Part shown: positions 43,949-52,200 of the stretch, in pieces
How positions within the stretch are numbered: position 1 is the stretch's first letter
Layout of the letters: each line of letters opens with the position of its first letter
Assembly: GCA_002376235.1 (NCBI GenBank)
Contig: DFNX01000016.1
Span: forward strand, 1 to 64,000
DNA length: 64,000 nt
Source of the DNA: Neorhizobium sp. UBA3556
GTDB lineage: Bacteria; Pseudomonadota; Alphaproteobacteria; Rhizobiales; Rhizobiaceae
Direction of reading: 5' to 3'
Made by a program: the position numbers and the translations under genes
The notes under the pieces: model-generated
The model's input: the letters and a program-made list of their open reading frames with translations, nothing else
What the model was told of the DNA's origin: nothing
Databases searched by the model: none

Positions 43949-45814
43949 TCAGGTCTCGCACGATGCATCCAGGTAAAATTTACGCTGGGACAGGGCTGCT
44001 TCCGCCTCCGACCTGACAAGGAACACCTCCCTCATCTCCACAACGGGAAACACTCTCGTGACACCCGCATCTTCGAGGACATGAATGAGCGTCTGGGAAT
44101 GGGACTGGGTCCGTTGGATACATTCGGCAAGCGCGACGTACTTCTTCGCGAATGCCTCCACGTCCTCACGATTTGCACCTTTCATGGGAAAGTTACGAGA
44201 ATTTCGAACTACCGTCGTCTTGATGTGGCCCCCGCGAAGCAGCGCGGCAACACCCTTGTCATTCGTGCATAGTCGGTTTGCCAGTTCGTCGGCAGACATC
44301 CAATTTTCGGGTATGATGCGATCATCCGCTTGAACCATGACAGCCGCAACTTCCTCCCTTGCCAGCATGAATGCGAAGATGCCGGACTTTGAAGGGTCAA
44401 TACCCACGGTCTTGAGCGTGCCATCAGCGATCATATGCAGGACTTCGCCGAACTTGATGCCAACCGCCCCACAGATTTTCAAGATCGGCATCAGACCACT
44501 GGGATCCTCCGTGTTCACGCGGGCGAGCAGGCTGTTCCGGAGGTCAACTACTTCGTTTCTGGAATACCGTCTATAAAGCTGGCTATCGTTGTCCCTCACG
44601 ATCTTCGGTCGGATGAAACCATCTCCCTCCAGGGTATCCAGACGCTCACGTGATACCCCGAGGATCCCCGCCGCCTCTCTACTTTTGATCAGATCGCGTG
44701 CGAGTTCGACCAGCCAAGGCAAGTCGTCGACATGGACAGCTTCCGCATCGGTGCCGGGAATTTTCCGAATGCGACCGGCATGTTGAAGCACCTTCCGGAT
44801 GATAATCGGACTTAGATCGTATTGCTTTCCAAGGGAGCTGTAGCTCAGATACGTCGCGGGTCCGCCTTTTCCGAACAAGAGGACGTTGTCCGGCAGAGGC
44901 AGATTCTTGTACGCGTAGGATCTGATGGCGTCCTTGACCGGATCGTAAGCGGGATCAAACCTCGAGTTCGCGAGCACTTTGTATAAACGACCGAAAAGCT
45001 GATACCCGCCGTTGAGGGCGCGGGTGGTGCTTGTGGATTCGAACAACTCTGCGAGGAGTCGATGAAGTCCGTCGTGTCCGGATGCAAGGTACTCGTAGCC
45101 TTTGTCCGCTGCGCGCCAAAGATCGTGCTCCGACTGTTCCTTCATGACGACGTGCTTGCCGTTCAGGACGACCAAACCTGCCAGTTCGCAGATGTCGGCC
45201 GCTACGAAGTGAGGTAGCGGGTCGAGAAGGTCGTTTCCTGGTCGCGTTCCGGATAGGCGCGTCCGGAGGTATGCCTCGAAAGGCGTAAACCTCTGTGACA
45301 CCGATCCTCGACTGGCGACTACGATGTCCCGGCGCAGACCATCTAGGGCAAGGCAGAAATCATGCACGGTGTCTGCCATGCCGTGGCTGCCGACGTTGAC
45401 AAGGGACTGGTCATGAACCGGGCATGTCCGAATCGCCCGTGAATACCATAGCTTGCGCATGTACCGACGAACCTTGGGGCGGATGTCGTGACGACCATCG
45501 TCCTCGAGGAAGCAGGCGGGGCAGTACTTCATAATCCCCCGGGGGTAGTGGCCATACGGGGTAGGGTCACCCGCGACCAGAACGGTCTTCCTTCCAGCAA
45601 GCTTCACCGACGCGGCGTCCAGCACATCTTCTGCTACGCTCGAAATCTCGGAGAGTCTGGAAATCGCGTCATCTCTGCCTGCAATGACCGAGCGGAAGGA
45701 GAAGCCGAAATCCTGACAGATTTCCATCGCCGACCGCGCGTTGGCATTCGCAAGCCTCGAGGTGAAGCTCGTGAGGCTCTCGTCCTCCATAAGCGGAACC
45801 TTGAACAGACCCAT
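43949..45814 (-). CDS. tniQ: TniQ/TnsD-family transposition targeting protein
   Basis: This 621-residue protein begins MGLFKVPLMEDESLTSFTSR, the usual TniQ opening. It carries a zinc-finger pattern Cys98-x2-Cys101 ... Cys131-x2-His134 (YCPACF and TCPVHDQSL). It is far longer than the 300-400 residues of simple TniQ. The C-terminal half has helix-turn-helix-like stretches (SREAAGILGVSRERLDTLEG and MSADELANRLCTNDKGVAAL). That is the layout of TnsD-type proteins that bind a fixed chromosomal site. It starts two bases after the tniB stop, in one operon. Confidence 0.87.
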   Translation of the reverse strand: MGLFKVPLMEDESLTSFTSRLANANARSAMEICQDFGFSFRSVIAGRDDAISRLSEISSVAEDVLDAASVKLAGRKTVLVAGDPTPYGHYPRGIMKYCPACFLEDDGRHDIRPKVRRYMRKLWYSRAIRTCPVHDQSLVNVGSHGMADTVHDFCLALDGLRRDIVVASRGSVSQRFTPFEAYLRTRLSGTRPGNDLLDPLPHFVAADICELAGLVVLNGKHVVMKEQSEHDLWRAADKGYEYLASGHDGLHRLLAELFESTSTTRALNGGYQLFGRLYKVLANSRFDPAYDPVKDAIRSYAYKNLPLPDNVLLFGKGGPATYLSYSSLGKQYDLSPIIIRKVLQHAGRIRKIPGTDAEAVHVDDLPWLVELARDLIKSREAAGILGVSRERLDTLEGDGFIRPKIVRDNDSQLYRRYSRNEVVDLRNSLLARVNTEDPSGLMPILKICGAVGIKFGEVLHMIADGTLKTVGIDPSKSGIFAFMLAREEVAAVMVQADDRIIPENWMSADELANRLCTNDKGVAALLRGGHIKTTVVRNSRNFPMKGANREDVEAFAKKYVALAECIQRTQSHSQTLIHVLEDAGVTRVFPVVEMREVFLVRSEAEAALSQRKFYLDASCET

Positions 45815-45816
45815 GA

Positions 45817-46809
45817 TCAGCGGCCCTTCTTTTTTGTCGGTTTCCCGAGATCTACGGGACCGAGCGTTCCGTCCCGGTTGACCGGGCGAATGATCCCGCG
45901 CCACGCTGGTTCGGCGAACACGTTGTCATCGTCACGCTTGCATTTTGCGAGGCGGGCGTAGGCTTCGATCCAATTTGTAGTGGCGACCTCATCGGAGCCC
46001 GTTTCCAGGGCGTCCTCAATCGCCCAGATGATTGTCCTCATGATCAGGCCGAAACGGCTGCGGCCGCCGTGCATGAGCCGCTCGATCAACTCGTTGGGCT
46101 GATCAGCAGCTAGTCGAAGTCCGGCGCGCTGTTCCACGAGCTCGGTCACGATCCATTCGATGTAGTCGGCATCCTCCTCAAAGCTGGGATTTTCAATGGG
46201 GAGCGGGTCAGTACGTTGCTCCAACTGTTCCGCCGGATCACGTTCAATCACAGTCTCAATTTCCGGCAGGCCTACGAAAACGAGGTGAACGGGCCACGAG
46301 CTGTCCTGGAGCATGTTCTTCAACGTATCTGCCACGTACGCGGCACCTTTGATCTTCGGAGCCTGAAGCACGTGCTGGAACTCATCTATGACAATGAGCC
46401 TGACGCCGTGGTTCCGAAGGGTCCGCTGTAACTTGTGAAAGACCGAAGCTCCTTTTCCGATAACGGTGTTCTCGTATCCCAGGCGATGGAGAATCTCCGC
46501 GGCGAGGTCGGTCATCGTGGCCGATGACGGCGCGGTGATATACAGGATCGGCCGCATCATCTCGCCATAGCCATCGTCATAGTCCTGAAGTGTGGTTAGA
46601 GACTTCAGGGCCTTGCGCATGACCGTAGTTTTTCCAGTGCCGGACTCCCCGAGAACAACAAGTGCGTGCCCGGGCTCAAGCTCGTTTTTGATACCGCGCT
46701 CGATGCGCCGCAGTCTGACCAGCAGCTCGTCGTCATTCCTGGTCTTGAAATACGCGCTTTTGACCTTGGACATGATGTCAAAGATCCGCTGGTTCTCGGG
46801 ATCCAGCAT
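45817..46809 (-). CDS. tniB: TniB-family transposition AAA+ ATPase
   Basis: From the ATG at 46809 the product has 330 residues. Walker A is VVLGESGTGKTT (54-62), and Walker B with the family signature is RLIVIDEFQHVLQ (138-149). The pattern is that of the TniB/TnsC group, which links TniQ-bound targets to the transposase. The frame is open back to 46902, but that part is antisense to a SIR2-like fragment, so the junction is probably just before the start. No ribosome-binding site is evident. The transposase gene normally found upstream is missing. Confidence 0.87.
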   Translation of the reverse strand: MLDPENQRIFDIMSKVKSAYFKTRNDDELLVRLRRIERGIKNELEPGHALVVLGESGTGKTTVMRKALKSLTTLQDYDDGYGEMMRPILYITAPSSATMTDLAAEILHRLGYENTVIGKGASVFHKLQRTLRNHGVRLIVIDEFQHVLQAPKIKGAAYVADTLKNMLQDSSWPVHLVFVGLPEIETVIERDPAEQLEQRTDPLPIENPSFEEDADYIEWIVTELVEQRAGLRLAADQPNELIERLMHGGRSRFGLIMRTIIWAIEDALETGSDEVATTNWIEAYARLAKCKRDDDNVFAEPAWRGIIRPVNRDGTLGPVDLGKPTKKKGR

Positions 46810-46830
46810 TGCCCAACGCAAGCTGTTTTC

Positions 46831-47175
46831 CTCAATGCCGCGGTTATGCGCGCACCCAATACGACGCTCGTGGTTATCGGGTTCGGATTCAATGACAAGC
46901 ACATAGCTGAACCGATCCTTGGCGCGATCAAGGCTAACCTCTCATTGAACGTGGTGGTGGTTAATCCGGATATCGAAACCGCGAGTGACGGGAGCCCCTC
47001 GAGCAACAGCTACCTCAGTTCGGTCAGCGCCCTCATCGATAACGGAGATGCGAGACTCTCTCTCATCGCTGGAAAATTCGAGGAAGTTGTTCCCATGGTT
47101 CCCGACGTGATCGCCGAAACGGAACTCGAGCGACACGCTGAGCGCATTCGGAGCATGGGAAGGATGAATGGCTGA
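46831..47175 (+). pseudogene. C-terminal fragment of a SIR2-domain defence protein
   Basis: The plus strand encodes about 114 residues that match the end of SIR2-like defence proteins: APNTTLVVIGFGFNDKHIAE, then NLSLNVVVVNPD and a C-terminal helix. Everything upstream is replaced by sequence antisense to tniB, so the NAD-hydrolysing core is lost. Its stop overlaps the start of a HerA N-terminal fragment by eight bases, the usual coupling of SIR2-HerA operons. Confidence 0.75.
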
Positions 47176-48913
47176 TCCTCTCGTGAGCTATCCCTTCGAG
47201 CGATCGCGATACTTGGGTTCTGTCTCTCGGGTGAGTCCGCTCGGGGTCCGTGTGAACTTCCCGTTCGCAACCGAAGTCGCGCCATCGCAGTATGCCGGAC
47301 ACCGCGTCACGCGGGGGCAAGTAGGCGAGTTCGTCGTCATCGAATCCTATGGCAGCGCAATAATCGGCCGCATCACCGAAATCCAGCTTCCGGATCGCGG
47401 GTGGCGCACTGAGGTGCTCATCGACCGAGCTCGCGTCGAGACCCCATGCGACACTTCCATCGAATAGCTTCTTGATACTCGCCGGGGCATGGCTGAGAGC
47501 AGTCGGGCCGATTGCGGTCTGATCGCCCGTGCAGCCGCCCTGAAGCTCTTCTGAGCGTGAGACCGCCATGCTGACCGAGCATCGGACACTTCGCTCCCCG
47601 CGGATACCGATCCGGGTGATGGGTGTCTCGCCAAATTCAAGGCCGATGGCGATCCCCAGGTTGTCAATACCATCGAGTTCTTCTTGGCAGAGCTCGAAAC
47701 TGGAGCGCATACCGCCAGCGGCCTTCACGGCCGACACCACCGAGGCAGACGCATCCGTTTCCTGGGAGGTGCCCTCTGCTAGAAGACCATGGATGCAGTC
47801 GCCGATGAAACGCACCTTTCGGCCAGAGTAATCCTCAGACAGCGTGGCCGCGAGTTCGCCTCGGATGACGTGGAGATTGGAAACCATCTCACCGATCCGG
47901 TGCTGCGCGATGCATTCGTCGACGTACTTCGTGAAGCCGTCGATATCGCCGAAGATCGACATCAGCCCCATGCGGATGGTGTTCGAAGGCATCAGATAGG
48001 CGAAGTCGATTGTTTTCAGCGGTGGCGTATGCCTGTGGAACGAGAAGGTCGCATCGGTACCTACATCGGCAGTGAACTGGGCTTTCGCGCGGGTTGCCGC
48101 CGTGTTGATAGCGATATCGGAGAGCCGCTTGGACTGGAAGCTGGTATTAAAGGAGAGTCCGATATTGCCAATGGGAGAAATCGGGCTAGCCCGCTCCGCC
48201 GCCAGCATGTCGATGCTAAAGAGCGGTTGCAGTCCAAGATCCCGGCGGACCCTGTTTGACGTGAAGATGCCTTCCTCGTTACCCTCCGCAAGCTTCGCCG
48301 CATAGTTCGCTGGCGCACCAAGAAACAGCGGCTCGCGCTCGTCCTTCGTCCCGCTGTTCACAGCGACCGCCGGACCGCTGTCAACGCCGACCCGGATGCG
48401 TGTCGAGTACCGTCCGTTCTCGGTTGTACGGCCAACTTCCTCGATCGCCCTCTTGGCCGCGTCGGCGAAGGCGAGCGCCTTCTCGGCGCGTTCCTTCGCG
48501 TTTTCAGGCCCAGGAGGAGAGACGATAACGGCATGCATCCGGGCGCCATGGAAATCAACTCGCTGTGCTTCGAACTCTTCGGCCACCTGGTCGCAGGCAG
48601 CATAGTTGAGGTGGAGCATGGAAAGCACGCGACGATGGCTCGCCTCCGTCTCGCGCTCTCGTTCGGTCATCACAGCCGAGAAATCAAGCATCTGGATGTA
48701 GACGTGAACGCCTTCAACTTGAATCGCGGTATTAGCGGGAACATCGAAAATCAGCGGCTCTGACTTCCCACCCTGTTGCACCTTCATGCGGATCGCCGCT
48801 GTTCGAGCGGCCATGTAGCTCGGGTCGAAAGTTCTAAGATTGATCGAGGCGGCAGGCGCTGTAGCGGCGAACGATCGGATACGCTGAAGACTCTTGTTAC
48901 GGGACCAACTCAT
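47063..48913 (-). CDS. Protein with two class III nucleotide-cyclase domains
   Basis: This 616-residue protein starts at 48913 after GAGAGGAAG. Domain 1 (about 68-225) keeps one metal-type Asp (MLDFSAVM, Asp77), but the second site reads HGARMHAV instead of GD, so it is probably a pseudo-cyclase. Domain 2 (about 315-500) has both aspartates: FGDIDGFT (Asp323) and VRFIGDCIHG (Asp372). The Lys usual before that motif is Arg. The last 110-120 residues are antisense to the HerA and SIR2 fragments and look like accidental extension. It could make a cyclic nucleotide signal as in defence systems. Confidence 0.72.
   Translation of the reverse strand: MSWSRNKSLQRIRSFAATAPAASINLRTFDPSYMAARTAAIRMKVQQGGKSEPLIFDVPANTAIQVEGVHVYIQMLDFSAVMTERERETEASHRRVLSMLHLNYAACDQVAEEFEAQRVDFHGARMHAVIVSPPGPENAKERAEKALAFADAAKRAIEEVGRTTENGRYSTRIRVGVDSGPAVAVNSGTKDEREPLFLGAPANYAAKLAEGNEEGIFTSNRVRRDLGLQPLFSIDMLAAERASPISPIGNIGLSFNTSFQSKRLSDIAINTAATRAKAQFTADVGTDATFSFHRHTPPLKTIDFAYLMPSNTIRMGLMSIFGDIDGFTKYVDECIAQHRIGEMVSNLHVIRGELAATLSEDYSGRKVRFIGDCIHGLLAEGTSQETDASASVVSAVKAAGGMRSSFELCQEELDGIDNLGIAIGLEFGETPITRIGIRGERSVRCSVSMAVSRSEELQGGCTGDQTAIGPTALSHAPASIKKLFDGSVAWGLDASSVDEHLSAPPAIRKLDFGDAADYCAAIGFDDDELAYLPPRDAVSGILRWRDFGCEREVHTDPERTHPRDRTQVSRSLEGIAHERISHSSFPCSECAQRVARVPFRRSRREPWEQLPRIFQR
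47168..47467 (+). pseudogene. N-terminal fragment of a HerA-type ATPase
   Basis: The 99-residue product begins with the HerA HAS-barrel domain (YLGSVSRVSPLGVRVNFPF, GQVGEFVVIESYGSAIIGRI) and then loses similarity at about residue 78, near 47400. The RecA-like ATPase part is missing. The breakpoint coincides with the end of the cyclase gene on the other strand. With the SIR2 fragment it forms the remains of a SIR2-HerA anti-phage operon. Confidence 0.75.
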
Positions 48914-49167
48914 TACAACTTCCTCTCGGCTGGCCTTGCGGCGATTCGAATGCTGAATGAACGATAGGTGGTGCGGAAAAAAGCAGACCCACTCCCGCGA
49001 TTGTTTCCCTGTTTGTTCCTGGTGGCATTTTCCGGACACTTCTTCAGTGCCCGGAAAATAAGTCGGTCAACCGTTGACCCAGCCGGAAATTAGGACCGCG
49101 AGTTCTGCACTCTCAGCATGGAAAACCTAGCTGGAATGCCGTCCCAATGTCATCTCAGTGTCGCAAT
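48914..49167 (-). other. Upstream region of the cyclase gene with palindromes
   Basis: A hairpin ATTTTCCGG/CCGGAAAAT (49027-49035 with 49051-49059, inner CACT/AGTG) and a palindrome GGTCAAC-C-GTTGACC (49065-49079) lie here. They could be operator sites or transposon-end structure. A copy of ATGGMAAACCTAG from the right end occurs at 49118-49130. No gene is seen. Confidence 0.5.
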
Positions 49168-49190
49168 GGCAAACCTAGTGTCGCGCTACA
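49168..49190 (-). repeat. Right terminal inverted repeat of the element
   Basis: Read inward on the minus strand it begins TGTAGCGCGACACTAGGTTT, matching the left repeats (core CGCGACAYTAGGT). Partial subterminal copies lie at 49118-49130 and 49156-49164. Confidence 0.8.
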
Positions 49191-49195
49191 CTAAC
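49191..49195 (+). repeat. Right target-site duplication CTAAC
   Basis: An exact copy of 41022-41026 directly after the ACA end. It lies 16 bases from the nrdJ stop codon. Confidence 0.85.
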
Positions 49196-49211
49196 TAAAA
49201 ATCCTATCGCA

Positions 49212-52200
49212 TCAAGAGCAACCGCTCGTAGCACCACACGTGTCGCACTTCTCGCAGGTGCCGTTGCGCACCATCGTGAAGTTCTGGCACTCGGAGCACA
49301 TGTTGCCCGTGTAGCCCTGCATGATCGACTTCATGCGGCGGTCGGCTTCGACCTTTTTGGCTTCCGACTTGGCGGCAGCGGCGTCAGCTTCGGCCTTGTC
49401 GGAGAAGAGCGCGGTGGCGACCTGCTTTTCTTCCGATACGACCTCTGCGTTCACGTCTTCCGCAATATCTTCGGCCAATTCCTTGGCGCGCTCTTCATAA
49501 TCGCGCTTGAAGGAAACGACTTCCGAGGTCGAGATGGCCATTGCCGGCTCGAGCTTGCGGGCCGTGTTGCCGGCAATCGAGGTGACGCTGGCGGAAGCGC
49601 GGGCAGGGGCGGCGGTGGCCGAACCCTTGGCTTCCGAGCTACCCATCGCGCCGCCCTGGATCAGGGTCGGCTTGTAGCCGCGGGTCCAGCCGGTCGAAAC
49701 GAGCTGCGTCTTGCCTTCCTTGATGCCCTTGCCGAGCGCCGTGTTGGAGAAGTCAGACGTATCGACGTGAGCCAGGTCATGACGGCCGAGATAGGAAACG
49801 GCGAGTTCGCGGAACACGTAGTCGAGGATCGATGTGGCGTTCTTGATCGCGTCGTTTCCGGTGACGATGCCGGCCGGCTCGAACTTGGTGAAGGTGAAGG
49901 CCTCCACGTATTCTTCCAGCGGCACGCCGTACTGGAGACCCAGCGAGATGGCGATGGCAAAGTTGTTCATCATCGCACGGAAGGCAGCGCCTTCCTTGTG
50001 CATGTCGATGAAGATTTCGCCGATGCGGCCGTCACCGAATTCACCGGTGCGCAGATAGACCTTGTGACCACCGACATTGGCCTTCTGGGTGTAACCCTGA
50101 CGGCGGTTCGGAAGCTTTTCGCGCTCGCGGGTCACACGCTCGATGACGCGCTCGACGATCTTTTCGGTGATCTGAACGGCCTGGGCTGCGATCGGCTGCT
50201 GCATCAGCTCTTCGACGGCTTCTTCCGCATCGTCCTCGTCGATCAGCGAGGCGTTGAGCGGCTGGCTGAGCTTGGAACCGTCGCGATAAAGCGCGTTAGC
50301 CTTGAGAGCAAGCTTCCAGGACAGCATGTAGGCTGCACCGCAATCCTCGACTGTCGCCTCGTTCGGCATGTTGATCGTCTTGGAGATCGCACCCGAGATG
50401 AACGGCTGGGCAGCCGCCATCATGCGGATATGGCTTTCGACCGAGAGATAACGCTTGCCGATCTTGCCGCACGGGTTGGCGCAATCGAAGACGGCCAGAT
50501 GCTCGTCCTTCAGGAACGGCGCGCCTTCGAGTGTCATCGCACCGCAGACGTGGATGTTGGCAGCCTCGATATCCTTCTTCGAGAAACCGATATGCTCAAG
50601 CAGGTTGAAGCTCATGTCGGCGAGCTGCTCGTCGGTAACCTTGAGGGTCTCCTTGAGGAAGTCGGTGCCGAGCGTCCACTGGTTGAAGACGAACTTGATG
50701 TCGAACGCAGCCTTGGTCGCGCCGTTGATCGCTTCGATCTTCTCGTCGGAAAAGCCCTTGGCTTTCAGCGAGCCGGGGTTGATGCCCGGAGCCTGGTTCA
50801 GGTTGCCGTGACCGATTGCATAGGCCTCAATTTCGGCAATCTGGCTTTCGGTGTAACCGAGCGTGCGCAGAGCTTCCGGAACCGCGCCGTTGATGATCTT
50901 GAAGTAGCCGCCGCCGGCGAGCTTCTTGAATTTCACCAGCGCGAAGTCGGGCTCGATGCCGGTCGTGTCGCAGTCCATCACAAGGCCGATCGTGCCGGTC
51001 GGCGCGATAACGGTCGTCTGGGCGTTGCGGTAACCGTGCTTTTCACCGAGTTCGAGCGCCTTGTCCCAGGCGGCCTTGGCATGGGTGGCCAGCGTCTGGT
51101 CCGGGTTTTCGTCGTGATAGAGCGGAACCGGATCGACGGAGAGCTGCTCGTAGCCGGTCGTCTCGCCGTAAGCGGCGCGGCGATGGTTGCGGATGACCCG
51201 CAGCATGCTTTCGCGGTTCGGCGCGAAGTTCGGGAACGGTCCAAGCTCACCGGCCATTTCGGCCGAGGTCGCATAGGAAATACCGGTCATGATCGCAGTC
51301 AGAGATCCGGCGATCGCACGGCCTTCCTTCGAGTCGTAGGGAATACCCGACGACATCAGGAAACCGCCGATGTTTGCGTAGCCGAGGCCGAGCGTGCGGT
51401 ACTGGTAGGAGAGTTCGGCGATTTCCTTCGACGGGAACTGCGCCATCATCACCGAGACTTCGAGAACGACGGTCCACAGGCGAACGGCATGTTCGTAGTC
51501 TGCGATCGCGATGTTCTTCGTAGCCTTGTCCTTGAACTGGAGAAGGTTGAGCGAAGCAAGGTTGCAGGCCGTGTCGTCGAGGAACATGTATTCCGAGCAC
51601 GGGTTGGAGCCGCGGATCGGCCCACCGGCCGGCGAGGTGTGCCAGTCGTTCATCGTCGTGTTGAAGTGGATGCCCGGATCGGCGGATGCCCATGCGGCGT
51701 AAGAAATCTGTTCCCACAGATCCTTGGCCTTCAAGGTCTTCATTACCTTGCCGTCCTTGCGGGCGGTCAGGTTCCACTCGCCGTCGTTTTCAACCGCACG
51801 AAGGAAGTCGTCCTTCAGCGAGACGGAGTTGTTGGAGTTCTGGCCGGATACCGTGAGGTAGGCTTCCGAATCCCAGTCGGTGTCATAGGTCTTGAATTCA
51901 AGATCCTTGTAACCCTGCTGGGCGAACTGGATGACGCGCTTGACATAGTTTTCCGGAACCAGATCCTTCTTGGCAGCGCGGATTTCGCGCTTCAGGGCCG
52001 GGTTCTTGGCCGGGTCGAAGCAATCGTCGTCAGAGCCTTCGCAATTGACGCAGGCCTTCATGATCGCCTTCAGGTGCTTGGCGACGATCTTCGAACCGGT
52101 GACGAGGGCAGCAACCTTCTGCTCTTCCTTGACCTTCCAGTTGATATATTCCTCGATATCCGGATGGTCGATATCGACAACGACCATCTTGGCCGCACGG

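Larger units (their letters stand above)
41027..49190. mobile_element. Tn7/Tn5053-like transposon inserted behind nrdJ
   Basis: The 8164-bp element begins TGTGCCGCGACATTGGG and ends CTAGTGTCGCGCTACA. The ends are imperfect inverted copies (16 of 23 positions), and a better copy of the right end lies at 41095-41116 (16 of 18 over its core). A 5-bp duplication CTAAC flanks it. It encodes TniB and a TnsD-sized TniQ but no DDE transposase (TniA/TnsB) that I can find. Cargo is a PIN protein, a two-helix membrane protein, a small ORF, a SIR2-HerA remnant and a double-cyclase protein. It looks like a rearranged, non-autonomous copy. Confidence 0.88.

Noticed and set aside
46666..46830. N-terminal part of the plus-strand frame carrying the SIR2 fragment
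   Set aside because: These codons are antisense to tniB and do not resemble SIR2. Only the part from about 46831 does.
46810..46902. N-terminal extension of tniB to 46902
   Set aside because: The extra codons are antisense to the SIR2-like fragment, so they probably lie beyond the recombination junction.
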